64,000 bases of DNA from assembly GCF_964340395.1 (NCBI RefSeq), contig NC_135549.1:1962501-2026500 (forward strand), in the 5' to 3' direction. The DNA comes from Glandiceps talaboti. Taxonomy: Eukaryota > Hemichordata > Enteropneusta > Spengelidae. The first letter of the stretch is position 1; each line of letters begins with the position of its first letter. The notes under the pieces are model-generated. The model worked only from the letters and a program-made list of their open reading frames with translations. It did no database searches and was not told the origin of the DNA. Below, one piece after another: positions 1-13,545 of this stretch. The position numbers and the translations under genes were made by a program.

Positions 1-946
1 GTAATAATACAATAGTGCAGATGATGTTAACATACACTAGTACTACTACAAGATGAGATTGCACAAACGTTGCATCGTCTATGAAATTCAAACTTCACTA
101 CCCATCAATTGTGACATGATAGTAAATGAAATAAAACAGATTACAAAAATCCTATTAGTTATCTCAGTGGTGCTATTCAAATGACATATTCAAAAGAAAC
201 ACTTCACACAGCGATATCCCAGTCAATCTCGTATCAGAGATGAAACCATACTTTCATCTAGATATCATACAATATTTCGCTTCGTACTCATAACACATTA
301 TACAAATGTTTCATGATACGGTAGGATGCCAATCACTTAAAACTCCCGTAGCTATAGTAACGCAGGTTTTTAGAACATTTCATCGACTAAGAAGCATAAA
401 AAGAGTCGGCGTGGATGTGGATTTCCATGACAATAATGACAATGTATTGGGCATTTCATGTTAGCCTGGGGCGCTGGATAATTTTAGAAACACGGAGGGA
501 TTATTTAAAAATAAGGCGTCGTGCATTTTATAAATGTCTGGCTTTCCATCTCTAATTGTCATATAAACAGAACACTAATACATTTTCTTTTACATTGATA
601 ACAGGAACTTTACGAACAGTTGGTGATCTTATTCACTAGCGAAAACGAAGATGATTAAATTGTTGACCGGTGGAATAAAAAGGCAACGTGTTGGCTTTAA
701 ATGTTCAGTCATATTATTGGAAAAAGTTGACTCGTCCAATATTAGAGCTATTTAATGTTACCATAAGACCCAATAAAGACATTTCAAGCGTCATGGTTAC
801 TAACAGTTAATGACAAAGAAGAAAGCATTCTTATGAATATATAAAAGATGGTATACGTACTAGCAAACAATAATTATCATTTTGTTGTTCTTATTGTCGA
901 TGAAGAAGATGCAAACACGCTTAAAGATTTGAATTCTTGTATTAAA
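1..946. other. AT-rich intergenic, nothing recognised
   Basis: Unique-looking AT-rich sequence left of the large minisatellite. No open frame of useful length, no splice-flanked coding block and no repeat of note is visible on either strand. Confidence 0.6.
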
Positions 947-3900
947 GGTAGTAGTCATACTGTAAGGTAGTAGTCACACTGTAAGGTAGTAGTCATATTG
1001 TAAGGTAGTAGTCATACTGTAAGGTAGTAGTCATACTGTTAGGTAGTAGTCATACTGTAAGGTAGTAGTCATACTGTAAGGTAGTAGTCATACTGTAAGG
1101 TAGTAGTCATACTGTAAGGTAGTAGTCATACTGTAAGGTAGTAGTCATACTGTAAGGTAGTAGTCATACTGTAAGGTAGTAGTCATACTGTAAGGTAGTA
1201 GTCATACTGTAAGGTAGTAGTCATACTGTAAGGTAGTAGTCACACTGTAAGGTAGTAGTCATACTGTAAGGTAGTAGTCATACTGTAAGGTAGTAGTCAT
1301 ACTGTAAGGTAGTAGTCATATTGTAAGGTAGTAGTCATACTGTAAGGTAGTAGTCATACTGTAAGGTAGTAGTCATACTGTTAGGTAGTAGTCATACTGT
1401 AAGGTAGTAGTCATACTGTAAGGTAGTAGTCATACTGTAAGGTAGTAGTCATACTGTAAGGTAGTAGTCACACTGTAAGGTAGTAGTCATACTGTAAGGT
1501 AGTAGTCATACTGTAAGGTAGTAGTCATACTGTAAGGTAGTAGTCATACTGTAAGGTAGTAGTCATACTGTAAGGTAGTAGTCATACTGTAAGGTAGTAG
1601 TCATACTGTAAGGTAGTAGTCATACTGTAAGGTAGTAGTCATACTGTAAGGTAGTAGTCATACTGTAAGGTAGTAGTCATACTGTAAGGTAGTAGTCATA
1701 CTGTAAGGTAGTAGTCATACTGTAAGGTAGTAGTCATACTGTAAGGTAGTAGTCATACTGTAAGGTAGTAGTCATACTGTAAGGTAGTAGTCATATTGTA
1801 AGGTAGTAGTCATACTGTAAGGTAGTAGTCATACTGTAAGGTAGTAGTCATATTGTAAGGTAGTAGTCATACTGTAAGGTAGTAGTCATACTGTAAGGTA
1901 GTAGTCATACTGTAAGGTAGTAGTCATACTGTAAGGTAGTAGTCATATTGTAAGGTAGTAGTCATATTGTAAGGTAGTAGTCACACTGTTAGGTAGTAGT
2001 CATATTGTAAGGTAGTAGTCATACTGTAAGGTAGTAGTCATACTGTAAGGTAGTAGTCATACTGTAAGGTAGTAGTCATACTGTAAGGTAGTAGTCATAC
2101 TGTAAGGTAGTAGTCATATTGTAAGGTAGTAGTCATATTGTAAGGTAGTAGTCATACTGTAAGGTAGTAGTCACACTGTAAGGTAGTAGTCATACTGTAA
2201 GGTAGTAGTCATACTGTAAGGTAGTAGTCATACTGTAAGGTAGTAGTCATATTGTAAGGTAGTAGTCATACTGTAAGGTAGTAGTCATATTGTAAGGTAG
2301 TAGTCATATTGTAAGGTAGTAGTCATACTGTAAGGTAGTAGTCATACTGTAAGGTAGTAGTCATATTGTAAGGTAGTAGTCATACTGTAAGGTAGTAGTC
2401 ATACTGTAAGGTAGTAGTCATACTGTAAGGTAGTAGTCATACTGTAAGGTAGTAGTCATACTGTAAGGTAGTAGTCATATTGTAAGGTAGTAGTCATATT
2501 GTAAGGTAGTAGTCATACTGTAAGGTAGTAGTCATATTGTAAGGTAGTAGTCATATTGTAAGGTAGTAGTCATACTGTAAGGTAGTAGTCATATTGTAAG
2601 GTAGTAGTCATACTGTAAGGTAGTAGTCATACTGTAAGGTAGTAGTCATATTGTAAGGTAGTAGTCATATTGTAAGGTAGTAGTCATATTGTAAGGTAGT
2701 AGTCATACTGTAAGGTAGTAGTCACACTGTAAGGTAGTAGTCATACTGTAAGGTAGTAGTCATATTGTAAGGTAGTAGTCATATTGTAAGGTAGTAGTCA
2801 TACTGTTAGGTAGTAGTCATACTGTAAGGTAGTAGTCATACTGTAAGGTAGTAGTCATACTGTTAGGTAGTAGTCATACTGTAAGGTAGTAGTCACACTG
2901 TAAGGTAGTAGTCATACTGTAAGGTAGTAGTCATACTGTAAGGTAGTAGTCATACTGTAAGGTAGTAGTCATACTGTAAGGTAGTAGTCATATTGTAAGG
3001 TAGTAGTCATATTGTAAGGTAGTAGTCATACTGTAAGGTAGTAGTCACACTGTAAGGTAGTAGTCATACTGTAAGGTAGTAGTCATACTGTAAGGTAGTA
3101 GTCATACTGTAAGGTAGTAGTCATACTGTAAGGTAGTAGTCATACTGTAAGGTAGTAGTCATATTGTAAGGTAGTAGTCATATTGTAAGGTAGTAGTCAT
3201 ATTGTAAGGTAGTAGTCATATTGTAAGGTAGTAGTCATATTGTAAGGTAGTAGTCACACTGTAAGGTAGTAGTCATACTGTAAGGTAGTAGTCATACTGT
3301 AAGGTAGTAGTCATACTGTAAGGTAGTAGTCATACTGTAAGGTAGTAGTCATACTGTAAGGTAGTAGTCACACTGTAAGGTAGTAGTCATATTGTAAGGT
3401 AGTAGTCATACTGTAAGGTAGTAGTCATACTGTAAGGTAGTAGTCATACTGTAAGGTAGTAGTCATACTGTAAGGTAGTAGTCATACTGTAAGGTAGTAG
3501 TCATACTGTAAGGTAGTAGTCATATTGTAAGGTAGTAGTCATACTGTAAGGTAGTAGTCATACTGTTAGGTAGTAGTCATACTGTAAGGTAGTAGTCATA
3601 CTGTAAGGTAGTAGTCATACTGTAAGGTAGTAGTCATACTGTAAGGTAGTAGTCATATTGTAAGGTAGTAGTCATACTGTAAGGTAGTAGTCATACTGTA
3701 AGGTAGTAGTCATACTGTAAGGTAGTAGTCATACTGTAAGGTAGTAGTCATACTGTAAGGTAGTAGTCATACTGTAAGGTAGTAGTCATACTGTAAGGTA
3801 GTAGTCATACTGTAAGGTAGTAGTCATACTGTAAGGTAGTAGTCATACTGTAAGGTAGTAGTCATACTGTAAGGTAGTAGTCATATTGTAAGGTAGTAGT

Positions 3901-4058
3901 CATACTGTAAGGTAGTAGTCATATTGTAAGGTAGTAGTCATATTGTAAGGTAGTAGTCATACTGTAAGGTAGTAGTCATACTGTAAGGTAGTAGTCATAC
4001 TGTAAGGTAGTAGTCATACTGTAAGGTAGTAGTCATACTGTAAGGTAGTAGTCATACT
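947..4058. repeat. 19-bp minisatellite array, about 164 copies
   Basis: A strictly 19-bp unit (GGTAGTAGTCATACTGTAA) runs for about 3.1 kb with almost no length change. Variation is confined to a few positions: CATACT can become CACACT or CATATT, and GTAAGG sometimes becomes GTTAGG. The variants are scattered in short runs (for example, many CATATT units between about 2,240 and 2,700), which is what local unit turnover would give. The period is not a multiple of three and every frame meets TAG or TAA, so it does not encode protein. The flanks (attaaa on the left, ttatctcgg on the right) are unique. Confidence 0.98.
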
Positions 4059-5418
4059 TTATCTCGGTAGCATGCCACAGAGCTTTGACTCTATTTCATA
4101 ATGGATAAATGTTAGTAAAAAATCTATTTATCTTCATCCCTGGAATGTTGAAGTTTTGAATAAAGATTCCCCAATGACAGAGAAGTAATCATATCAAAGC
4201 TCAAGACAGGTCTTGTCAGATAAGAAACTGTAAAAATGGATTCATATCACGCTTTTAGTTACCTCTCTTGACATTTCTGGATATTTGAAATGTAAAGCTG
4301 TGAAATTATATAACCTTGCCCATTAACATTTCATATAACAGTGGCAAAATAGCCATACTTGTCAAAAGTATTTTCGTGTGAAAAAAGTGCGAAAAGTCGC
4401 TTATCATTCGTGTTTATTGTACAAAAGAAGCCTTACACCGATCCCACATATGTACCAAGTCCTTAACAACACAGTGGATAGAAAATCGCTCTTGCGTACA
4501 TGCCAACTTCTGAATGGAGTTGCAATGATAAAGGTGCAATACCATCTCGCTTGCACACTCACCGTCATAGCCATCTTATGATCTGACATGACATGACTTT
4601 TACGTAAGTTTACGTCTAATGAGAATGGTCTCTATCTCCGGTAACAAATTAATGCTGTCTCAGTCGGCAATATTCCTCTATCTACAACGAAATGGAATCA
4701 AATCAAACTAGACGCAGAAGTTTGATATTTCGCTAAAAAGTCAACGCCTGAATGAACTTTCTTGTCCCCGGTTAATAATAATAAGTCTTCGCAAATAAAC
4801 ATTTTTCGATTTTAAAGTTAGTGTATGTACCCAGCAAAGAGTAAACAACACAGGGTCGCTTCAATAAACACACTACTTAAATCACGATTACCAGTCTCCG
4901 TTTGGCTTAGCTGGCTTTTAGCTACATTTCCTTCTCTAAATCTAATTTCCTAGACCTAAATGTTCAAAGGAAGCCTTTCAATTCTCCAAGGATAGAATGT
5001 AAGTCGTGTCAATTAGAATGCCAGAACAGTTTAGCTTGTTCTAATACTGTCACTTGCTGGGAAATCACAGTTTATTGTCTCATGGCAAAGTTACTTACTC
5101 TGTGAAACTTTGACAGTTTGGCTATTTGGCCGTTGGTTAAAGCAAGGATGGAAGTATGACCTAAAGATTGGTATGATTAGTGAAAAGGCTTAACATTTAT
5201 ATAACATATCAATAAAGATTTTATACATAATTATGTATATTTATATAATATATATTGTATATATCAAACAAAGAACACCACATTTGACATTTGCAGCAAT
5301 AAATACTAGTAAATGCGAATCTCCTATGTTCATGTTGTAGTAGATCATACTTGTACTTGATCTTTATAATTGTATCGGATTAAATTATGAACTTATACAT
5401 TGTTCTGTCAAGTTAAGC

Positions 5419-5512
5419 GGGTCAAGAGAGGTCTCTACCTGGGCCTTGGGTATCTTGTCCAGTGGGTCGAGAGAGGTCTCTCTACCTGGGCCTTAGGTAT
5501 CTTGTTCAGCTG
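5419..5512. repeat. Two-copy tandem duplication (~45-47 bp)
   Basis: The phrase GGGTCRAGAGAGGTCTC, followed by TACCTGGGCCTTRGGTATC, occurs twice in succession, beginning at 5419 and 5464. The second copy has a CT insertion and single-base differences. Confidence 0.85.
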
Positions 5513-7075
5513 TATCTACTGTCGTTACTATATTTTCGCTAAAATGAACAGTCTGGGCAGAAAAGCACGTTAAACTTATTACCCTTCACCGTATATAGTG
5601 CAATGATTGAGCTAAAGACTAGTCCACAAAGAAATCTTACATTTCATGACTAGAAAAGATCAACCAAAGGTTACTAGAAGATTTCTAAATTCAGAACTTT
5701 GAACTCTTACTTATGCAAAAGTACCGTCATTGTCTAAATTGACCAATTACCTAAGTATGAATAATTCATATTTCCTCCATCACTCACGTCCAATCATGTC
5801 AGTTTCATTGTTGCAGCTGCTACCTAAACCTTTAAGAGGTTCCCAAGTATTAAACAATTACCCATTAATTAAACATTTCAACTTTTGCAAAGCAACTTTT
5901 TAAGCCAAATAAAACATATCGTTTTTTTAAAAACATTTGACAGCTGCCATGGTACTAATCTCAACTTTATATCTTAATGTAAATTGTTAAATTTCCGGCC
6001 AATTAAATGTTGTGGTGCACCTGTCACGTGTTTTACACAACTTCCTTCCGATAGTTTGACATATAATTTCCCATGTCCAAGGTTAAGTCTTTTTTCACTT
6101 TATCCATATCATGTGACGTCACAATATTCAAATTTATTATCAATCCCTATACCCGATAACCATCAGTAAAGAAAAGTGAGCACATATGAATTAATGGCAT
6201 ACAATTTGGGTCAAATATATCGTTCATTATAACGGATTATGCCATATTGCTTTTGCTTTGAAATGGGTTATGATGTTATCTTAGTTTTTCTCAGTCTTGA
6301 TGATAAAGGTGGTAAAGGAAACAATGTAAACAAAAGTTCTTTACTTCCTATCATACAGACTGTCGGACAAACTTTGTATTCCTCATACTAAATGTATTCA
6401 TTCATGACATTGTGCCATTGTTAATATTTCTGCAATTGATAATGACAGGAAATGCTTAGGTTTGAACATACACACTTCACTACCTCTTCTTTTGCTTGTT
6501 AAACTACTGTGATCGTAATACAGTAACAGATTAAATTCAGAGGTATACAGAATATTGCCAAGTGGGGTTAGTTTTCAGAGTTAGGCGTTGAAAAATCTTC
6601 TTTCAATCCATATTAAAGACTCACTTGATGTTTCAGTCGTACATCAAATATTGCCCGAACGCCAAGTCACAATGCCACTACTTTTCATTCCGAATTCACG
6701 GTATGAAAACATACATCACATAGTAACACAGTGAGATTAATAAGAAATGAAATGTCAATACACATAAACTATCTATAGATGAGTCTTATTTTAAGAGTGT
6801 ACACTCTCCAATACTAGTCTTATCTTGACATAGAATGAAAATAGTTGATCCTGAAGGTCAAGGTCGGCACCTAGATTAGGACATGCTGTATAACAGTACA
6901 ATCTTGATTGACAGTTTAATACATTTCTAAATTACCTGACTTAAATGAAACAAATTGGCCTTCCGTGAATGTTTACGTTTCGGGTAATAAAGGTGAAGAA
7001 AGGTGTTTGGATAAGCTAAATAACGCTTGATGATACATTGACCCGGATATTGGAGTTTGGGCCTTTAAGTGAATA

Positions 7076-7099
7076 CTCAGACCACTTTAGTGGTCTGAG
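7076..7099. repeat. Short palindrome with 11-bp arms
   Basis: CTCAGACCACT and AGTGGTCTGAG form an 11-bp inverted repeat around TT. A related imperfect palindrome sharing the GTGGTCTGAGG core is at about 39355-39391, so this may be the centre of a small dispersed foldback/MITE-type element. Confidence 0.6.
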
Positions 7100-9219
7100 G
7101 TGAATATCACGCGAAGTGTATATCATTTGTGACATGACTGTCGTCAAATGATTAAAATTAGTCTTCATATTATAGTAGATTCAATGTCCCATGTGTCATA
7201 GATGGACGAAATTAGCCTTTGATATGGTTCATAGGAAAGATAAATGGTCGGGACAGAGGTTACAATCTATACAGATGAATACAAACGCAGTAGTTAACAA
7301 AACAAATCAATGGTAGAACTCCCATGCTGCATTGCTAGTGGCCCAGGGAATATAGGACACGAATAATGGAAATCACTGAAGGCTATGTGAAAACGATGCA
7401 ACAGTGTTATAATTGGATATTAATCCCCAATATTTTTCCCCATTCAGCCGAGGAAATACGAAAGACATAAGGGGCCTTGTCACTTCGAGACTTCGAGTCG
7501 AAGACGAGAGATGGCAAAACCCCAATAGGTAAGTAGTATTGCTGAATGGAGAACAACATCAGGGAATAAAATTATCATACCTGCGGAAACATAATTTGAA
7601 TTTTTGATAGTTTTGCTTTATACTATGATTTGGAGCACTGTAGAAGGAATGACAGCAACGTTGTGACGTACTAGAAAGACCTGGGTACAAATCGCCTTTT
7701 TTCGAATGCGTTCAACCTGGCTTGAGTGTGGCATGGAAGATTATAAACAACATGTACATTGTATGTGATTTACATAATGAATAAAATAGAACGATAAAAG
7801 TCTTAGAGATAGCTGCGGCAACAAATGTATTGTTTGCATCTCTTTGTTTACATACAACTGTAAGTATAAGAAAAGCGTGTAACACCCATGTACAGTTTAG
7901 ATAAATGCAGGTGGTAACATTTAGCAAATATCCAACTTATAGTTATATTTGATTTCTTTGAAGGGTCCCCGATTACAATAATCTGATATAATATATATAC
8001 GTTCTAATAGCGTTGTTTTAAATTTTGTATAAAAGTGAGGTGTTAACGTTGTCACCAGATAAACTCAGTAAAATATAGTTATTAAAAAGGTGTCACCATA
8101 TGATATTGTGTCATCGCAATTAGACACATCAGACATTAACATTGATCGTTGTATTTATAGTTTTGATTGGCTATCTTATTGTGTAAATACAAGTATATGT
8201 GATTTGATGACTTGTGGTGCCGTTACATTCAAATTATTGAGTTAAATTATGTGGAGTTCCCTGGTGGTAATTATTACAGTCCGAGTGGCTGTAGCAAATG
8301 GGTATTTTATATTTACTCATATCCGTCCTTGCCGTCATTAATCTCCTGATAAAATCATCGTCTCAATCAAACTTTCTTTTATTAATTTTCTTCATTTATC
8401 AATCGTATAGTATGTTCTCGATGTAATGATAATGCATTACATTTGTTAACGATCATTTTAATCGTGTTATGTCTACGATTTTCTAAAATTTGTTTATGAC
8501 ACTTAACTTGAATTATACAAGCACAGTAAAAAGTTCGTTATGAGTTATAGCGAATGTATGCAGTATGAAACTACATTTACAGAATCGATGCAATTTGAAT
8601 AGATAACGATAGAAACACAAATGTATGCTGGATTTCAATTTTGACGAAACGATAACAAAACGTTCTGCCTAATGAAGACTCCTATGTTATATAATACTTA
8701 CGTGTGTGCCCTCATCGTCCATAAATGTAAACACTGAAGTACGCCCACTTTAAGGGTGTTGCCGAAAGATAGTATATAGTGCAGTGTTAGATAGAAAGAC
8801 AATTATGTGTATTTACAAATGTAACTGGAATGAAAACATTAATTCCCTATGCCTATGTGTGGCATTAAAGTGGTGTCTATCTCAACATGAAACCTTCTGA
8901 TCAAGCTCACCGATCTTGCTAGTTCATTTAATAGCTTTGGCTAGCTTCTGGGAAAAGAACTGTATATTATGTTGTTAATTACATTAGATGGCTAGGTAAG
9001 CATCAATAACTAGAATATATTTTGAGTACCATTGAATATGCAAAAAAGAAATTACACCCCCAAAACATGCAATTATATATAACTTTTAACAGGTTTTATA
9101 TGTCCTTGTTGTCGACCCTTTCAAGAATATTTGCTAGTTGCAGTAACTTCCAGATGATGATTTTCCGAGCTGATTAACACATTTGGTCCTTGACTATTTA
9201 GAGTAGCAGTATGTGAGTG

Positions 9220-9486
9220 TCAAACAATGGAATCTACTGTACAATAGTGAATTGTCGTCTTGAGAAATCTACCGTCGCTGCAGGGTCTGTGTTCGGAAAT
9301 CGTTTCATTTCGATCCTGATTTAGTTTTTGTCTTGCATGGCTACCAGCGTGAGAGGAAGTGGATGCATGAATAGAGAAAGGTGTATAGTTTCGTGCGTCA
9401 CATACTGAATAATACCTGTAGGCTGTGAATCGAAAAATCAAAGCAAGCGCTGCTGCCAACAAAAAAAGAAGAATTCGATCTGACAA
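9220..9486 (-). CDS. Hypothetical 88-aa frame with N-terminal membrane anchor
   Basis: The product is not recognised. The minus-strand frame begins MSDRILLFLLAAALALIFRF, a short polar start followed by a strongly hydrophobic stretch at residues 5-19. That would fit a signal anchor of a type II membrane protein or a signal peptide. The remainder is polar and contains an N-glycosylation-type NET site. It could be a first coding exon of a Golgi-type enzyme, but I found no convincing donor or downstream exon below 9220. A chance open frame is the main alternative. Confidence 0.2.
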   Translation of the reverse strand: MSDRILLFLLAAALALIFRFTAYRYYSVCDARNYTPFSIHASTSSHAGSHARQKLNQDRNETISEHRPCSDGRFLKTTIHYCTVDSIV

Positions 9487-9870
9487 CGTCCTTATATTGT
9501 AACAATGCTATAAAAGAGACAGGTGTGATGCGCTGTATGTATTCATGATAATATACAGAATTTAGATGTAGCTATTTTCAAGCAGGATGCATAGACAATC
9601 ACACCAGTTATCCAGTGTATGTAATGACTTGAATTTAAAGCGTCAACTTATAAATGATTTCTTCATTACGAGGTTTTTGGATCTCAGCTTGGGGAAATAT
9701 TAACTAGTGTTACCTTGTGAAAATTACACGTTAAAAAGGTCGAATGGAGAGATGATGTTTATGCAATAACCTCATGTCATCTACAAAGTAGATTTCAACC
9801 AGGTAGTTTAGACACTTTCAGTATGCAGACAACGTGCAAGATCACTCGATAATTTTACTGCTATATATTT

Positions 9871-9885
9871 GTGTGTGTGTGTGTG

Positions 9886-9942
<57 letters not shown>

Positions 9943-9946
9943 GTGT
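9871..9946. repeat. (GT)n microsatellite
   Basis: Uninterrupted GT dinucleotides with three TT/TA interruptions. The His/Thr-rich open frames across it are repeat translations, not genes. Confidence 0.97.
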
Positions 9947-11914
9947 TCAATAGACAACACATCCTGTTCTGTTGATATTGCACTCTCAAGTGACTTTGAA
10001 TACGGTGAAATCACAACCATCTGATAAATTATAATACTGATTATGGTGTATGTTAACGTGATAACAGAGACTCTTAATACAATTAACTCTTTGAGTTGTT
10101 CAACAGAAAATGCTCTCATCTCCTCTCAATTCCTCTCTCCATAAAGGGACTTCTTTCCAAATAACGTAGATCAAGAACTTGGTCATAATTATGTAGAGTG
10201 TCCTTAAATGTTATAGTTGACAATAACCCGACAACACATATGCTGTAGATCTCTCTTATATTTCTATGTACTCATTCCTACGGAATATATGTAACATATT
10301 GTATTACTTGAGAAGTTGCAATACAAAAATTACAGAAGCGGTAATACAAGCAAAACAAATAATATTTAACCCAGGCACGTATTATAAACAATACTTAAAT
10401 CCTCAGAAATCACATTCTTATGTCGCAACTGACACACCTCAACCGTGCGCCAATGATAAACAAGCTTGCGCTGTACTTGGTACCAAATAAAATGCCTGTT
10501 CCAGTCCATTTTAGGACAAACTACGTTACTATGATGATGTGACAAGCCAGCTAGTTCAGCTAGCTGAAGACAGTCCACAACCTAGAAGGACACACCGTCA
10601 TCAGAGCCTTCTATTCAAAACATTTCAGCAACTCTAGTTTTGCTTTACTGATTTTATAGAGTCTTGACCCATGGTATTGTTGTCCTAAACTTATACGCAA
10701 AGTCTAGGGTGATATATTGTAGTGTTTTACATATACGCAAAGTCTAGGGTGATATATTGTATTGTTTTACATATACGTCGACTACATGCGTGCAGTGCAA
10801 TGCCATAAAACACGACGTACCTATTAGTCATTAGCAATACCTAAATCATAATGGAGAAAATAAGACACCCAAAACTAAATCGAGAAGTGTATTATCTCGC
10901 CAATCACTAACGTATGTGTATTAGACTTTTTTGAATTTGGGTACTGTTATATGTTATATGGTCGTGGACAAGAAAATGCAACACGGGCAAATAGATTACT
11001 TAATCTATAGGAAGTAGAAGACCACCACCAATTAGTTACTTCACAGGGATTCACATTCAAAAATATTCGTGGCTTCCTGCGAATATAGGGAGTTTGTTTG
11101 TCTATTGACCTATTTCCATGTATCTACTTATATAGCCATTACATCAACAGGTAATTACAATTATTACAAAGTTTAATCAGCGACTGTTCCTTCGAGAAAA
11201 CTTTATTTTTTAAAACTACATACCCCTTTCACGTTAACGTTGTTTAAAAATACAAACCTATATAGCCCTTGACTATACATTTGACTATTATTGTATCCCA
11301 GGACAGTTATTTTGCTTTGCGTTAACTTCTCATATGAAATATCTTTAGTTGACTTTATCATATGATATAGTAATAATGGACCAGTTATAATTGAAAGCAA
11401 CCCTATGCATCAACATTGTAGGAATAGCTGTCAGTAAACTGAAATTCACCGAACCTTGAAATAAAAAACAAGTCCTTGGTGAATATACACTCAATTTGCC
11501 GCTATGCTCACATAATCAAGACAGGTCTGGTCAAGAAATATTCCCTCGGTACTTGATCCAAATGTAGTTAATTCTACCAGACAATTCTCAAACGTGTAAG
11601 GAGTGGAGTCACTAGGAGAGTCTATCTGATGGGAAATCTTAAGTGTCAAAGGTCAGAAGTTTTATAAAACATGTACACGTATTTAGTATACAGTCGAAAT
11701 ATTTTCAATCCCTGTAGCCAACCGATATTATTTGTAATTATGACGGGTTTACTTTGCGTTTCTGCGCAAGTTGTCAATTATGAAGTTATGCATACTGTGA
11801 TCAAGCAATGGTCACGTCATTTATTTTAAGATCTAGGACAAGTGAATGGCATAACTTGTTTGTTTTTTTGCCTTTTCGAATATAATTAGATAATTATAGT
11901 TGAGATGTAGATAA
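9947..11914. other. Intergenic, nothing recognised apart from the 40-bp duplication
   Basis: AT-rich sequence without a coding block that shows splice signals or protein-like composition. The open frame at 10266-10490 is low-complexity in amino-acid choice and has no supporting context. Confidence 0.45.
10692..10776. repeat. 40-bp tandem duplication
   Basis: TATACGCAAAGTCTAGGGTG and the AT-rich bases after it are repeated at a 40-bp offset, with a single-base difference (TGTAGTG versus TGTATTG). Confidence 0.85.
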
Positions 11915-12669
11915 GGGAGCATTCAGTAATTACAAGGTGGTGAGGAAAATCCCAGATCTTTGCATAAAATATAACCCTTCCTCAATTTCTTTTTTCTAAA
12001 ACATGACCCTCCCCTGTTAAAATATTTCAAAATCATGGTCAGATATGGAGAAGGACACTTGTCCCAGAATCAATTATTTAATGGCCTTAATTCCATAGCT
12101 TTGACCACTTCACTTTGAAATGTAAGTTTTAAAGGTATTGACTATTACCCAACTACTAGCACCGCCACAGCTATATTTTGTAAAATTAACTCTGCATTAA
12201 TCAATACCCGTGTTTAGATCTCATTGGCTGAGCTGTAGGCTAACTAGATGAGTACATTCTCGACTTTGTCAGGACGGAGGTCAACATCTCAACAATATTA
12301 TCCCTAGTATCTTAACAATTGTTCCCATTTTACTTCTGTCAGACCCACTGTGATTTCTCTCCTCATACTCACATCACACCTAACAATTAATTCACTAAAT
12401 GGTTGTCAGCAGTGATTTGATAGACATGATCTGATAATACGGTAGCTAACCCTAACAATAACCCTAACCCTATTCCTAATTTATTTGGCAGCAGTGGGAT
12501 GCCAATTATCAAAAATATGCAAAGTTAGACAAAATAATGAGTCAAAGTAAATTGTGACCCTACCTCATCCCATTTTCTAAAATATGGCCCTCCCGAGATC
12601 CGATTTGTAAAAAGTGACCCCACCCATTCCCTTTAATATCCTTCTCCCTTGTAAGTACTGAAAGCTCCC
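11915..12669. mobile_element. Non-autonomous TIR transposon (PIF/Harbinger-like)
   Basis: Two 23-bp terminal inverted repeats, 11915-11937 (starting GGGAGCATTCAGTAATTAC) and 12647-12669, match at 21 of 23 positions when one is complemented. They are flanked on both sides by TAA, a 3-bp target-site duplication of the type used by PIF/Harbinger transposases. The interior carries repeated phrases of the form ATGACCCTCCC / GTGACCCCACCC next to both ends and no transposase frame, so this is a ~755-bp MITE. Family assignment rests on the TSD and is tentative. Confidence 0.75.
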
Positions 12670-12751
12670 TAAGTTGTTATTTGTGTTAGAATTGAAAAAT
12701 GGTTATGGTTACGATTAGAATACAACATTTAATGCGCTAAACGAGCTAAAA

Positions 12752-13003
12752 TCAAGGTTCTATCGCCACGACTGTCTGTGTGCGCTCAGAATCATCAACC
12801 TTGCGTTTCCTGCTTAACTGTCGAGATCTGTCTCTCCAATTAAAAGTCAATTCCATCATCATAATTGTGCTGTCCGGGTCAATTTCATGTGAAAAACGTT
12901 TCTGACTAAATCGAAGTTGTTCAATAAGTCCTCCCACCGATTTCAATCTCCGTTTCTTAGATAAGCAAAGTGATTGCACATACTTGAGTTTGCTGCCATT
13001 CAT
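12752..13003 (-). CDS. Hypothetical 83-aa basic protein or exon
   Basis: The minus-strand frame has protein-like composition and is a little GC-richer than its surroundings. It contains a basic stretch (SKKRRLK, near residues 15-21), an acidic-aliphatic middle and a second basic stretch (RDRSRQLSRKRK, near residues 57-68) that resembles a nuclear localisation signal. I recognise no family. There is no clear acceptor or donor at its edges, so it could be a single-exon small gene, part of a decayed gene or chance. Confidence 0.25.
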   Translation of the reverse strand: MNGSKLKYVQSLCLSKKRRLKSVGGLIEQLRFSQKRFSHEIDPDSTIMMMELTFNWRDRSRQLSRKRKVDDSERTQTVVAIEP

Positions 13004-13424
13004 TAGGATGTGAAGGACATTAATTTGCTCATTACCCCTCTATTCACTCCATATAAATAATAAATAGATTGATAGAAATAGGTTGATATCATTTATAAGG
13101 GTATTGTCTGGGCGACAAGCAATTTCAGAGGCGATTGCTATATATGTCTTCTGTTACTACAATCAATCATTCGAACCTAGTCGTCCCTTACAATTTTACC
13201 ACAACCATACCGTTGAATAAACTATGAGTTTGTTGTCATTGGAGTTTCATATGTTGATATTTCTCACAGGTACGATATTATCACAAATTGTTACTGTATA
13301 TACATACATGTATTTGCTATTTCATACTGTAAAAGGGCAAGTATAACATTACATGTAGCAATGTTAGCGAGAACTGACCCGCATTGTATTTGGAAAACCT
13401 TGTTATATTCTGGATCGACAAACA

Positions 13425-13545
13425 TCTGACTAAATGATGCTACATTTCATCGTCTTGCACAACAAGTATCTCAATGATGACAATTATACTATATATTTCA
13501 TCGTATAACACGATGAATATTTCACTAACATTGCATTGGTGAAGC
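13425..13545 (+). repeat. Degenerate copies of the ~41-bp ATATC...CTAACATTGC repeat
   Basis: Two imperfect units with the GACAAAYATC / ACTAACATTGC / TTTCATCGTC pattern also seen at 14060-14395. They are separated from that main cluster by about 500 bp. Confidence 0.45.

Larger units (their letters stand above)
4059..9870. other. Gene-poor AT-rich region with small repeats
   Basis: Nothing here has a supportable coding signal; the open frames at 4378-4581, 5984-6169 and 7712-7927 look random in composition. Small structures worth naming are the near-tandem duplication at 5419-5512 and the palindrome at 7076-7099. A minus-strand signal-anchor-like frame at 9220-9486 is listed separately. Confidence 0.5.

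Noticed and set aside
947-4058. CRISPR array
   Set aside because: Units are contiguous 19-mers with no unique spacers, in eukaryotic sequence.
12440-12480. Telomere-like CCCTAA units
   Set aside because: Only a few imperfect units (AACCCTAAC, AATAACCCTAACCC) inside the MITE; too short to call an interstitial telomere.
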